NCBI GenBank assembly: GCA_000310025.1 | Contig: FN649731.1 | Span: 2,948,825-3,012,824 of the forward strand | Reading direction: 5' to 3' | DNA: 64,000 nucleotides | From: Ectocarpus siliculosus | Taxonomy: Eukaryota; Sar; Phaeophyceae; Ectocarpales; Ectocarpaceae | Notes under the pieces: model-generated | The model's database searches: none | Seen by the model: the letters and a program-made list of their open reading frames with translations, nothing else | Told to the model about the DNA's origin: nothing | In this document: positions 36,088-48,068 of the stretch, piece by piece | Position numbering within the stretch: the first letter of the stretch is position 1 | Layout: the number at the start of each line of letters is the position of its first letter | Translations under genes and position numbers: made by a program

Positions 36088-36343
36088 AACAAAAAAACTA
36101 TCTGTATTTTCGACACGTTTTCTTCAGAGAGGGTTCCAGGTGGGCATGATATCCGCGGGAAATAAAAGCAACCGCACAGAGGGCCGGCATGACCAGATTG
36201 TGAATAGACAGAAGCGGTGCTACATGTGCTGAGGCCCGCACTAAATGGAAAACTGACCTCCTGTAGGTTGAGCAGTCTAGCTCGAAACGGCACAAGCGAC
36301 AGGCAGACTGCAGGCGCTCATCATTCTTCTTGTTGTTAATCGA

Positions 36344-37146
36344 CTACGCAACGGTTGGCAGCGTGATGGACAGCACGGTGGCGAGGTTCGAGGCCTCTTG
36401 TAAGCTCACCGAGCAGGGCACAGCGGCGGCGCCCTCGGCGGCGCGGACGGCCTTGGCGACGGTGTCGTCGGCAGCAAACACCGTCCGGACTCCGTCCTGG
36501 GATAAGAACGCAACCCCGTGAGTCGACAGACAAACGTTATTGTCATTCGGTAGCCGCTGGTCTCCTTTAATTACGGCATGGGCAGAGGGAGGGCACGGTG
36601 TTCAACCTCCTTTGCTCTCGATTGTAGGTTGAGTTAGAACGACGACAAGAAGATGTAGTTCGCGATTCTCATGTCGCCCGAAAAACGCATCCCTCCCGGG
36701 CGTGAGTGCTACCAGAAACTTAATGCTTGCACTTCAGTTGCGCGGTTTCCACCCGAGCTTCTCGACGTGTGATGTTTGTTGCTTTGAGATGTTTTCCACG
36801 GACAGAGTGCCAGTGTGGCCACGTGCTTGGGTGTGACATCGTTACTCGTCAACGATGAGGGGGGCTTGTTTTCCGAAAGAAGAGATAAACACAGGAAGCT
36901 CTCGCCGTCCTTCATTTGAGCGCGTGTTCTGTCGTTGAGGACAAGCCATCGATAGCTGCACACTCACCAGACCCCCCGTCGCGAGGTTTAACACCTTATA
37001 TGTACAGTAGTACAAAGCACGGGGGCCACCGGACTCTTTGATGCCGCGGGTATATGCATCTACGCCCAACATCATCTCCGCACAGTCTGAAGCCAACGAC
37101 CCTTCTTTTAATATCGCGCGCGCGTTCAACACCACCCTCGGTTTGC
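36344..37146 (-). CDS. Unidentified protein, C-terminal exons
   Basis: Two exons, 37146-36968 and 36496-36344, join in phase 0. The donor is CTG|GTGAGT and the acceptor TTCTTATCCCAG, which follows a good pyrimidine tract. The encoded segment includes NARAILKEGSLASDCAEMML, TRGIKESGGPRALYYCTYKV and TVFAADDTVAKAVRAAEG, ending ITLPTVA-stop. Amino-acid balance is that of a normal folded protein. I do not recognise the family. The start lies upstream (above 37146) and was not located, and the first codon of the upstream exon is split. It is divergent from the calponin-homology gene that begins about 0.5 kb away, so they may share a promoter region. Confidence 0.6.
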
Positions 37147-37648
37147 CTCAGCTCTAGCCATTGCTCCAACTGAGCGCCTTTTGGTTGGAATTGTCGTGCG
37201 CGATGAAGGTAGTATCATGGTATTAATCTGTGTGCTGTGATGCTACTGCTATACACCGGCCGCGCACAAGCAACAACCCGACTCGGGACGGAGCATCTTA
37301 GAAAACACAGATGCAATCAAAGACAGCATCTTGCACGATTGGTTACTAGCAAGGGATAACCAGGCCGTGCTTCCCCATCCCAACCGGCCTCGTGTCGTGA
37401 CGCGAGCTCCGACGACGATCACGTCTCGCCCGTTCCTCTGCGGCATGAAAGTCAAATTCAACGCCCCTTCTGTGCCGTGTGTATGTATGTGTTTTTGTTG
37501 TTCCCATCGACCACGCTACTGTACCCCGCTGATCAATGACAATACGTCCGTCCATATTGCGGTTGAAAACACAAAGGGATTCTAAAGGCCATCATGATCT
37601 GTATCGTGTGTGTGTGTGTGCGTTTGTGTGGACAACGCCATGGAACAG

Positions 37649-39945
37649 TGCTCACTTGGAGGCGAGGGAGCGCACGGCTCAGGCCTGGATAGAAGCCGTG
37701 TCGGGGAGAGCCTGCGTGGAGTACCAGACCAAGCAATTCGCTAGAAACCTAATGAGGTGTGTCTGTGTGTGTGGGGGGGGGTCGGTACCGGGGCGGGCGA
37801 AATACCGCTTTTGTATAAATAGTTCGAAGACGAAACACACCCAGGCCAGGGCGTCCGTAACCGCGAAAGCTAAAGCTTGGCATCGACCGCGCTCACCGTG
37901 CGACAAGCGCCAACACTTACACCTTTTGTGGAAGAAACCGAGGGAATGAGAGGGGGGTACTTGGAGAGGAAGAATGGAGGAGGGGGGAGGGCACGGCACG
38001 CACTCCAGGCGTAGTCGAGTGAATGTTCAAGGACGGGATGTACGGGTTGCTCGATCCCTCGACGATCGCGCTTGCGAGCAGCTTCTCGTTGTTTCCACTC
38101 GCTGTCTGGGGTCACCCCTCGCCATTGCTACCTTTTTCTCTGCGGACGGTGCTGCATGCGCTTGCGTCGATAATCACGGTCTCTGCTCCATTCATTCGCC
38201 CGTGTGTTCGTTCCGGCGGCAGTGGTGAAATCCTCTGTGCCTTGGTCAACGCCATCCGCCCGGGAACGATCCCCCACGTGCACGAGAGCCAGCTAGGGTT
38301 CGAGCAGGTACCCCCGTAGATTTAATAACAGGCATGCACACGAATGTTGACACCGGGAGGGGGGTGGAGTGACGTGGGGAGTCGTCGACGGGAGACTATA
38401 TACGCGGAGGGCGGGGGCGTGAGTGTGTCGCAACAGAACAGCACCCTTGTGCGGTGATCAGCGTTAGGGTATCTTCATCGTGCGGCATCTTCGTGCCGCT
38501 TGGTATTTGATACCCCGGTGACGTCCCCAAGATCTTAGTTTTCACAGCGACGTCCGCTTCGGGTCCGCGAGGGGAGGGAGGGGAGGGAGGGAGGGGTGGT
38601 GGTGGTTGTATACCGTACCATGACATCCATTGCTCCCGGTATAGAAGTGGTCGGTATCAGTGGTAGTGCTACAATGGTACGTAGTAAGCTGTTTCATCGC
38701 TGCCATGAAAAGAGACAGGCATGACGTAATTCAGCTGGCACTACGGTAGTTAGCTGCTTCATCGCTGCCATGAGATAGAGACAGGCATGACGTAGTTCAG
38801 CTGGCTGGTCTCGCTTCTCCCGGGTCCCCGCCACGACAAGGGATTCCTTCGAGCGATCGATCGATAGCTCTCGGTCGGTAATGGGAGGGTGGCTCCGCCA
38901 CCATGGGCACATGATTGACCTGCAACGTGAGCTTCCGTAGTAGGGCACGCTCTCCTCAATCCGGCTGCACAGCCTTGACGACGTCCATACAACGTTCGCT
39001 TCCACATGACTAAAAGCACAACGACATTTCACGGGCGTGTGTGACTGTTTTCTCGTCTCGGCGGCCAGATGGAGAACATCAACAGCTTCCTCTCGGCGTG
39101 CTGCAAGCTCGGGGTACAGGCCCACGCCCTCGTCGACACCGCCGACGTGTTCGAGATGAGGGACACCGCCAAGGTCGTGGAGTGCGTGGTGAGCGAGCGG
39201 TCTGCGTGTCGAGTGCCTCCCAGCGCTGTTGGTCATCGGTGGCGTGCCGGACTGTGATGCTTCGGGCTCTCTCGGTGTCTCTCCTAACCTTTTGTCGGTC
39301 ATGATCTGTCCAATTTCACGTTCAATAAAGCATCTGTTGCCTCCCTCCGTGTCAATCTGTTGGTGCGTCTCTCAATCTCTCGCTCTCCCTCTTTCTTGCG
39401 TGTGTTTCTCGCTCCGCTATTTCGTGAACTTCTTCTGCGTATCGGTTCGAGTATAGCAGTGAAATACTTACTGACGATGCCCTTCGACGGTCCCGCCTGC
39501 CCTGCTGCGTGTCCCGTGCTCTACCCTCCCGTTTCCGAAAAATACGTGCGAAAACAATAAAAAACAACGACACCACGTCCAACACCACCATCGCCGCACC
39601 GCCACAACCGCAACCGCACCTCGGAAACAAAAAACACAGCACGCTCTCGGGAGCGCGGTGCAGGTGTCCTGCCCGGAGTTCGGCGGCCCCCACCTCGGCC
39701 CCGCCGCCGATCCCACATTGGTCGCCGCTGTCCCTCCCGCGGACGAAGACGAAGGCGATGACGGCGGTGACGGCGACGGCAAGGACAACGCTGTTGCTGA
39801 CGACGATGACGATGAAGATGGGGCCTTTGGCGACTTTTGGCGAGCTTCCGTGAGGTGCGTGGTCATCTCCTCGATCGATCGCACCGAGGGGCAGAGGAGC
39901 GAGCGGCCTTCCGTGCCTCGAAATGCGCTTGGTTGGGTGATGTAG
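37649..39945 (+). CDS. Calponin-homology (CH) domain protein, transgelin/calponin-like
   Basis: A single CH domain of the actin-associated calponin type. Four exons: 37649-37756, 38223-38307, 39069-39188 and 39640-39945, all phase-matched. Landmarks in order are AQAWIEAVSG, FARNLMSGEILCALVNAIRP, QLGFEQMENINSFLSACCKL, DTADVFEMRDTAKVVECV and HALGSAVQ...FGGPHLGP. These fit helices of the CH fold and the closing GPxLG motif of the family. After the domain comes an acidic, disordered tail (runs of Asp/Glu, DDDDDEDGAFGDFW). The frame stops at 39945, but a possible donor at about 39855 could extend the gene. The 5' end is missing: 37649 begins one base into a codon, and no start exon was identified upstream. 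It probably binds or bundles actin in the cytoplasm; this is inferred from the family. Confidence 0.92.
38687..38816. repeat. Tandem duplication, period 66 bp
   Basis: Two copies sharing TTCATCGCTGCCATGA and GAGACAGGCATGACGTA, in the second intron of the CH gene. Confidence 0.92.
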
Positions 39946-40675
39946 CAGCTGTTGCGGGTGTACACGAAGCGGCGGCTAGTCCACGTCCAAGCTGGCATGG
40001 GGTGGTGCTGGTGTAAACGATCAACACGCTTCCTTGCCGTGTATCGACCCTTCCACCCCCAATCTCTCCCACAGAAACGGAAACAAATGAAGAACGGATA
40101 TGACGTAGACTTGTTTTTTGCTTGTTTGGCGCCAGGCGGAACGTGCCGCACCGAACTCCGACTGCTGCAAGAAGAAACGTAGGAACTCATGTCGAATCGC
40201 TTGAGTTACAGCAGTGGCAAAACTCAAAAGGCTGAAACTGCTGCGTGGGTGACGATAAATTCTACTTGTAGAGAATAAGTTGAAGGGATTCCATACTACA
40301 ATATCTATCGCGTCACGGACGGCTGCGGGCGTTGCGGCAACGGCGATCGATGACGGGGTCTTGCGGGTTTTCTCGTACCAGCTCAGAGTGTGGGACGGTT
40401 TCGCCGTGAACGAAACCCTTGGCGAAACCTTAGATGGAATAACTACCCTTCCGCAAGAGTGTGTCGATCTTGAGCCATACCCGGGTCAACTTTTCACCGG
40501 AAGCATACGCGGATTTTGTTCTACTTGGTTCGTAAATCACTCCGTTTCATTCATATCTACGATCCCAATCAAGCACCATTCTTCGACGGCTGCTAGGAAC
40601 GGTATATACGCCATCAAGCAAGCACCCGGGCAATAATTACAACTTACCCGCGAGCGCACGCGTGCGCTTGGAACC

Positions 40676-42293
40676 ATGTCATCGAGCAGGACCGGTGGAA
40701 ACGCACCCCGCGAAGGCGGCGGCGGTCGTGACGGGGACGTTGCCGGCGACAACACGCTCGTGCTCAATATGCAGGTGCGCCCACCCAAACACCGACACAC
40801 GTAAACAAATGCTGCTCTACCCCGCTCGGTCTCTTCCCGACGCCCCCCCTCCTCAAAACGGATATTAGCCGATAAAGTCCGTCGTGCTCCTCCTCGTGTT
40901 TTACGTTGTGAGTTGGTAATCCGCCCCCGCTGCCTGGTGCTCATCGTACGAAGCATAGCGACGTGCCTACGCGAGAACAAAATCTACCCCGCTTACCCCC
41001 ACTCCCTCCTCCCCCCTGCCGCACCTCTCGACCTTCCGCAATCTGATTTCGTCTTGGCCCCGTATGAACATGGCAGGATGTGGAACGTCCCCGTTCGACC
41101 CGACGAGGCTTCACGACAACGGTGGGGAGCATCACGGACCTGGACCCACCGGCCACGCTGTCAGCTCGGGCGCGCCAGATGTGTCCCACGGAGGTATGCC
41201 AACAAGCTCAAGCACGAACAAGCACGCTACCAAACTGTTTGACAGCGTTCACCATGGGTTCACCGTCGAAGAGCGTGGCAACTGAAAGGCCGATAACGTT
41301 TTCCTGTCCCGCGGGCCGACCTCGATTCACACACCCCCGCCCCCGCTGCTCTCCCCGGGTATGTTTCCGCAGATGGTCAACTCCCCGCGAGCATTGGTGT
41401 TCAACGCTGATCCTGTCGGCCACCCGACTCGATCCCCGACGTTACGGGCGGCGTGGGAGTCGAACGCGACCAACGGAGGGCGTGCCGCCGCCGGCCGCAG
41501 CGCTTGGGGCACCGACGCGTACCCGGCCAAGCGGGCTGCAAAGGTGGGGCGGGTGTTCGTATGGACAAGGGCGCGACACCTACGTTTACGCGGAATACTG
41601 TTGCTGTCTTGAAACCACCAAGCTTTGTTCGGGTCCCCTTTTTACGCCTCGCCGGTTGTTTGGTCGACCGCGCTCGTTTTGGAGACCCTTGTTGCTTGGT
41701 TTTTGGGCTGGTGTTTGCAACCCGCTCTAGATGAACATTCCCGGACCCATGCGTCTGACGCCATTGACTCCAGCGTCTCGCTGACCATATTCTGGTGCAA
41801 TACTGTAGAGTTTTTGTTTTGTTTTTTTTTCCTTGCAGAGTGTTCCAACGAGCATGGCGACTGCCGTCGATCCTTGCGGTTTTCGCTGGGCGCCTTCCGT
41901 CGCCCCCGCTTCTGTAGCCCTAACTCTCTGCCGAAATTGCACCTATGCCTGTAATGCCCACAATCCCCACCGCTGCTGACGCCATCTAGAATCAACGTGC
42001 ATATTTGTAGCGCCCATCGCCCCCCACTGCTGTCTTTGCCTTTCCTTCAGGCCACTTCCAACCTATCGGCGACCTCCTCACGCGGCATGACGCTCTCGCC
42101 GGCAGGGATATGGGGAACAGGCGCGGGAACGGCACCGAGAGAAGGAATAGGCAAGAGCGCCAGCCCAGCGGCGGCCAGCGCAAATTCGGCCACTGCCGCC
42201 GCCGTCGCCGCCTCACACACCGGAAGCGAGGACCCCGAAGGCACCGAAGAGGGCGCGGAGGAAACGGGGGGGGGGGGAGGGGGGAGGCGCTAG
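40676..42293 (+). CDS. Unidentified protein with disordered, Ala/Ser/Gly-rich ends
   Basis: Four exons, 40676-40774, 41077-41193, 41373-41543 and 42051-42293, are all in phase 0 with GT-AG borders. They give 209 residues from ATG to stop. The N-terminus is Gly-rich (PREGGGGRDG). The middle is the most conserved-looking part: GFTTTVGSITDLDPPATLSA, ALVFNADPVGHPTRSPTLRA, and SAWGTDAYPAKRAAK. The C-terminus is Ala/Ser-rich, then acidic, then a Gly run ending in RR-stop. No domain is recognised, and no membrane segment or signal is present. A possible extra exon starts at 41839 (acceptor TTCCTTGCAG), but its frame closes before a clear donor. It lies downstream of the CH gene on the same strand, with 0.7 kb between. 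Confidence 0.65.
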
Positions 42294-44684
42294 GAAGAAC
42301 GGAGGAATGCCCGGAAACCCGATGTGACCTTGTGCGAGCGTGTGTGCCCCCCCTGTGGTCTCGTAGCAGCCGACAAAAACAATGAATTGTAATGGGGCAT
42401 TGACGAGCGCCACTCACCTCTGTTGAGTCACTACCGTCTTCTCGATTCCCTCCGTCACCGACGCCTCCTCAAGAGGCGGCAAGAGGGGCTTGAATCCCGG
42501 CGGGGGATGGGGCGAGGGGGATGGAGGGGGGGATTCCTTGCGGCAGGGCGAATGAAGGAGTCGGGCCAGGCTGTGTTTTTCTTGACCTTGGGTGTGATTG
42601 CCTCAGACTGCAACGGCCATGATGTAGAATCATCGGCCTGGGGGTCGCTATCAATTCCTACCAACGCGGTATCGCGTCGAGCCTATCGTGGAGCTTGTAA
42701 CGGCACCCACAGCGTTTACAGGTACAAAACGTTGCACGGACGAGAGAGTGGGGGGGGGGAGGTTACGGTCGATCGAACCGTGGGTGTCGAGAGCAGTGTC
42801 CTTGGTTAGGCTGGCTTCGTTCGGTCGTTGTGCTTGAAGGTGTTGCCTGTCGTCACAGCAGCGCTCATGTTCCTTCGTGATCGATCGTCGATGTTCCTGA
42901 TTCTCAGGCGTTGGACCATCAATTCCGCGCGTGTCGGATCTTTGGTCTCCCGCCGATGGCAGTGCCACCAGCACAAAGAGGCGATAGTCGAAACGGTGTG
43001 TCAGAGGTCAGAGCCCCATCTTGTCGGCGAAGAAAATGGATGGGATTGAGAGATATTTCGCGTGTGGAAAAGTAACAAGTGTATGGGGGGGTGTCCATCG
43101 GCGGGGATGATGTTGAAAGCTGTAAGTGGCTGCGTTGATCAATTAGTTGGACAGATCGGGTTTACAGACCTAGCAGATCAAAGTTGGGGCCTCAGCAAAA
43201 GGAGCGAGAGGCCTGCAGAGAGAGGGAGAGGGTGGACCGCGGGCCGTAGGCAGCAATTTGAGTCCGAGTGGTAACGAAGTATTGCGGGGAAGGAGGGTTC
43301 AACCACGTGAAAGAATCAAGGGGGTGGTAGAGAGAGGTTCTTCACCGTGTCAACAGTCAAAAGAACACAGCGGAAACAGACCCCACGAAATGATAGCGAC
43401 CTTCATTGTTCATGCCGTCATTTCACGTGAGCCAAACAGTGTTGTAGCAGACAGCATACCTGTTGTGGATGTACGTCACATGCAAGTGCGTGAACGAAAG
43501 AGAAGATTCTACTGTACAGTATCACAAGGTAAAAAAAGTGGAGGGTTCCTCCGTGTTTGCTTGACCTTATTGCAATGCCGCACATCAACAGCCTTCGTAC
43601 GGAAGCTTCCAGACAGCTTCGGGTGGATGTCGATTTATTATGTGCTGATGTGGAAACCAGGATATGTAGGTATCTTCCCAGGAGTAGGGACGCACATACA
43701 ACCGTATAGATCCGTGACCCCAGGAACGACGTTCTCGAGGTCTGAAGATCTTTACAACGAAAAGACCCTCCGTCTGCTGTGACCAGCCGGAGGGTAGAAG
43801 CGAGCCCCTGAAGCTCACTCTCACCTTTCACCCTAGCAAGGCTGACTAACGTCAGCCACGCTTGGCCATTCCTTGCCACACTGCAATAAGAGCGAAATTA
43901 CCTCCGTTGGTGAACGGTTATTCACCACTTCAGGCACCTTTGCTCATAACAGAGCAAGGGTATTCTCACTGATGCACAAACGCTAGAATACGACCGGATA
44001 AATATCTCCCATTCCGCTCCACGCATTTCGCGCTAGGCCCCGCCAAATATGGGGACACCGAAACACGAAACACCCACCAGCATCGACGTGGTCACTTTCG
44101 GCACAAATTGAACATCAGGCAATGACGAAATGACACAAATTCCACCGTTTTGTTCGATCGAAGCTCTTTCTTAGGAAAAATACGAGTCGAATCCACCGAG
44201 AGGTTGGAATCGCCCTCGCCGAAAAATGAGGGGAGGAAGAGACAAGAGTCCAAAATACATCAATGGCTTGATATTGCTAAATCGAATACGAGCAAGTCCA
44301 AAAATACACCAATTGCTTTGATAATGCCAATTCGAATATGAGCAAGATCCCCGTTCTCCGCAGCAAAACCGAAGAAACACATTCAGCTAGACCCCGGCCG
44401 CGCACCACGCCTCAAACGAATATTGACGTTCGTCTATTGCTACTGGCTGCGAAATCCTGATTGTCTGTTGTAGTTTTCGTGTCTAGCCTGGGCACTGGAA
44501 CCAAGCCCGCACGCAATCTCAACACCACACCTGTGTCCTTCGATCTGTAGACCACCTCCCTACCCCCGTTCGAAACCGGAGTGCTTTCGCCCGTCGTCAC
44601 CCGCAAAACATGCGGCACTGACCATTCTCATAAAAAGGCACCCTTATACGCAGCAGAATAGGCCGCCATGTCGGGGCTCAGTTC
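42294..44684. other. 2.4-kb region, no gene recognised
   Basis: Frames such as 43258-43782 (+) show no domain and lack a convincing context. A tandem duplication lies at 44248-44345. Nothing else stands out. Confidence 0.4.
44248..44345. repeat. Tandem duplication, period ~49 bp
   Basis: Two diverged copies share GTCCAAAAATACA, TTGATA and TCGAATA-GAGCAAG. Confidence 0.85.
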
Positions 44685-44856
44685 ATGCCGAGAACGCTGT
44701 GGTACTTCCCACCGGTATCGAAAAATCTCGGGGCGGTATCTGTCTTCGTTTCTCATCTGGCCCGTACATTACGTATGCCCATGGAAAATGGCGTTACTGT
44801 CCATGGGAACCCCGCCACGGCCGTACAACCGACCGCGTCTTCTCCGCTCAACAAAG
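44685..44856 (+). CDS. Possible first exon of an unknown gene
   Basis: An ATG opens 57 codons of balanced composition (MPRTLWYFPPVSKNLGAVSV and so on, ending SSPLNK) that stop at a strong consensus donor, AAAG|GTAAGT. No downstream exon was found. The TA-flanked MITE at 44935 would lie in its intron. This is weak evidence and could be chance; another frame with an ATG at 44668 is also open. Confidence 0.3.
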
Positions 44857-44934
44857 GTAAGTACCGGCGACCCCTCCAACATCAATACTCTGCGCCAATC
44901 GTGATCACCTCTCCGAAATTGCGGAGTAGACGTA

Positions 44935-45148
44935 GGTGGCATGACATCGCATACCACACCCCCCTCGACCGATTTTCACAGCTCGATGACTCCGCGATGA
45001 AGACGATCCATGAATGACACAACGAAGTTTTTGGGAAATCTCCTCCGCTCCAACGCCGCCATCTTCGACGATGCGACTCTTTTCTGCAGGGGAGAAATCG
45101 AGTTTTGACAGTCGATCCAGGGTGTGTGATGTCTTGCGTCATGTCACC
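44935..45148. mobile_element. Older MITE copy with TA flanks
   Basis: Starts GGTGGCATGACA and ends with the inverted counterpart CATGTCACC, with TA on each side. Internal segments (CCGATTTTCACAGCTCGATG, CCAACGCCGCC, GAAATCGAG) match the element at 6812-7028. The terminal repeats have diverged, so this copy is older. Confidence 0.75.
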
Positions 45149-45285
45149 TACGGAAATCCTGTTGCTGTATCACCAACCGTGCTGCGAAGGAGCGAAAAAC
45201 CAGCCCAAAAAGAGGGTCAACCGATCAATCCGTCACAGCAGCTGCAGTTCGTTCCTGCTTCTTCTCCCGTACCCAATTACACTTT

Positions 45286-46740
45286 TTAGAATTTTCCCGA
45301 TCGGTTCTGGCGCTTGATCTTTTCTCGGCTGTCGAGCTGAACGAATCGCCTGAACTCGTCGAGCGTGTAGTCGTCCTCCTTCGTACGCTTTAACCTCGCA
45401 AGACTTGGCAGCTACGGGGCCGACGGAGGGGGCAGCGGACGAGGAAAGTAGGGAGGAGGGGGATATCCTGGTCAGCTGCTACACGTAGCTATTGCTCGAC
45501 GGCGCCATGTAACAAAATCAACACAGTTTTGAAAAACGCGCGAAGTGTGTGTACATGAGCAGAGGGTGGACACGCATAAGTTGTTGCGTCGAATACTCTT
45601 GTTCCCTGGAGCGCACACGTCCCTTTAGATGGGGCGGGTTGGCCGGAAGTGTACTGTAGACGCCACGGCGACCACCGCAAACCCACGCGCGCCAGTTTAT
45701 CGAAAACTGGTTGTGTTTGTTGAAAGGCAATGCTGGTTCGGCTGTCGCGGTGCGGGCATGCAGCCGCCATCAAAATCACCCATCGAGTTCATTACGAGAG
45801 TGCTCGAAAATGACACTTTGGTTCAGGCCATAAATAACATACGCTATGCACATTGATTCACTTTTTTTAAAATTCCTGGACCTCAATACACGGACGGGGC
45901 AAGGTTGCAAGTCATCGTAAGGGACAAAAATGCAGAAAGCACTCCCAGCGCCTTTCCACCGCAACCTTTGCCGAAGACGAGAAACTCCGAAAAGTTGTGC
46001 TGTTGACGGCTTTCGGACTTTTGTCAATATCTAGATTTCGTCAGCTTCAGGCGACCGTTGTATCCGATACCCCCAACGCCGGCAACGGCACGCTCCTGGC
46101 AACCATCAACCGTCTTTTATCCCAAAGAAGCCTCCTGAATCAGCAACGAAAACATCGCCTACCAAAGAACGACACCGTATCAGACCCTGTAGTTGTACAT
46201 CGAGCAAGACTCTTCCTGTGAGAAATCGACCCCCCTAAGGCAAGACGGGGTTGAGCATGGTGCCCGCCCGCCCCTCAAACGCTACACAACAACCCCCCTC
46301 CGCCAGCAAAAACCTTAGCAAGAAGAATCAACACATACCCTTTGGACTGGGTTATTCTCTTGAACGGGTAGGTATTCTTCAGAGTGATTTTCTGTAAAAG
46401 CGTAGTTCAATTGTTAGGCCTGTTTTTTATTATTTCGACCGGGCTGCTGTCGGTTTCGCTTTATCGTTCGGGTCGCGGAGATGCCACGTTTTCTTAAGAA
46501 TGTGTGCATGTACCAGGCATAATATAAGGGTACATACAGCAGTACCTGCATATTCCACAGCCATTCCGGGTATTCCTCGTCGGGCATGACCGAAGGGTCC
46601 TTTCCATCCTTCAGGAAATTGATAGGCGTCACGCCTAGCCCGTGCTCCCCCGCGCTGTCTTTCGCGCTGTCGCCGCCGCCGCCGCCCTTGCCCCCCTTCT
46701 TCCCGCCGGACGCCGCTGAGGCGCCCGCCTTCGCCATCAT
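45286..46740 (-). CDS. MRPL54: Mitochondrial large-subunit ribosomal protein mL54
   Basis: A component of the mitochondrial 54S/39S ribosomal subunit. Two exons, 46740-46546 and 45411-45286, join in phase 0 (CAG|GTACTG donor, CCCCGTAG acceptor) and give 106 residues, a normal size for the family. The N-terminus is Gly/Lys-rich (KKGGKGGGGG). The core reads NFLKDGKDPSVMPDEEYPEW then LWNM, the diagnostic mL54 block. The C-terminus is DEFRRFVQLDSREKIKRQN and ends SGKF-stop, like the basic tail of the family. Two Met codons open the frame (46740 and 46737). A classic long mitochondrial presequence is not obvious. The intron is 1.1 kb and contains the over-represented 10-mer right at its donor end. 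Confidence 0.9.
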
Positions 46741-48068
46741 CCCTCTCGCGCGAACGCCGGCGGTGGGTCTGCGACAGGTGGTAGTAGAGCCCGCCGCTCC
46801 TTTTCGTGCGCCGGGTGTTCGCGCATATATTGACGCGGGTGGTTTTTTTCGTGCAGGGAGGGAGAGGGAGGGTTTGGGTACAGTATTCGCGGGGCGTAAG
46901 TACGCCGCCTTTGGGGAGTCGGCTCATTTGCCGCCACGGCTGAATACAAGGAAGGCTGCACGCGCGACAACACCCGGACACGCAACATGCGCAGTTCACT
47001 CAGAGTTTGGGGCACACTCTATCGTACACGTTGGGTGAAGAACTTCGACAGCTACTCTATTCTACACTGAGAGCGTAGGGTCACGCCTCATGCAGCACAG
47101 GGGAGACGCTGCAAGACTTCGCAGTCTGTCTACTGCTGTACCGGCGAGAGACATGCATGCAGACCCTCACAGGCAATGCTGGGCGGTCGCCAACAAGCGC
47201 ACCGCTACAACAAGCGTCGATGCCATCGCATCGCAGCAGGTGCTCGTCCTTCTAGATAGCATCTACTTTCGTGATTGTTTCGGCAGTCATGTGGAGGTCA
47301 TGTTTGGCATGCTGCACAACTGGACCTCCGAGAAGAGCGCATGGATTTACGCGGCGTGGCCTGCACAATCTGTGGTCTATGACCCGGATGTTTAGACCGC
47401 TGGGTGCTGTGCAGCATTGCTTGTTGGACTCAATGTCGGACAACTCACGACACACGAGCTAGAAGCAACATTTCGATGGGCGTGCAACCCTGGTGGGCAC
47501 CAACTGTTACCTAATAAGCTCCGTGGTGGGACACAAGGACGGTGCCAAGCTACAGGTAGACTAACACAGTTGGGTAGGTGCAGATCCCGCGGTGAGTTAC
47601 TGATTCCCCCCCTGCCTGCCGTATGCAGGCTACTGCTGTAGGCGGATCGCAGATGGTGAGAGATGAGCAGAGTCGTGCCTAACACACATAATCGCGTAAC
47701 AAATCACAACTTCGTTCTCCTACACAGGTCATTTCACATGCCAGAGTGCACAAACCACGCAATTGTAGGCCGTGCCGCAGCTACTGCTGCTGCTGTACTG
47801 GGACGCAATGTACAGCGCAGCTACGAAAGCAGCAGCCACATGTTGCTCAGCACAAAACTTTGCTTACCAACATGTCTCGGCAAAGCTTCCGCGCATCGCA
47901 GGCGCACCACTCGTCTTGCGGATGAACTCAACATGATAAACCCGTCGTGCGTGCCAGGACTTCTGTCTCTGTCTTGCTCTGCTCGCTGTGATCTGCTGTG
48001 TGATGAGGCGCGGTTGTGGGACGCTCACGGGGGTTCTGTGCGTGTGAACTGCCCCCCAACCTGTACAG
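46741..48068. other. Intergenic or upstream intronic region
   Basis: No gene recognised. Upstream exons of the gene at 48069 should lie here, but none could be chosen with confidence. Two copies of TACTGCTGTA occur (47131, 47631). Confidence 0.4.

Larger units (their letters stand above)
35068..36343. other. Region with polyQ-coding frame, status unclear
   Basis: A 220-codon minus-strand frame (36003-35341) has no ATG at its open end. It includes a Pro-rich stretch (PPPDVPPYIARKK) and a Gln run encoded by the CTG array at 35719-35757. Codons before the Gln run look plausible for an exon, but the remainder does not. No splice partner was found. Confidence 0.3.

Noticed and set aside
40280-40636. 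118-codon frame with fairly normal composition
   Set aside because: It lacks an ATG at its start and has no domain or splice partner. It might be a relic but cannot be supported.
43258-43782. 174-codon plus-strand frame
   Set aside because: No domain, signal or splice evidence; treated as chance.
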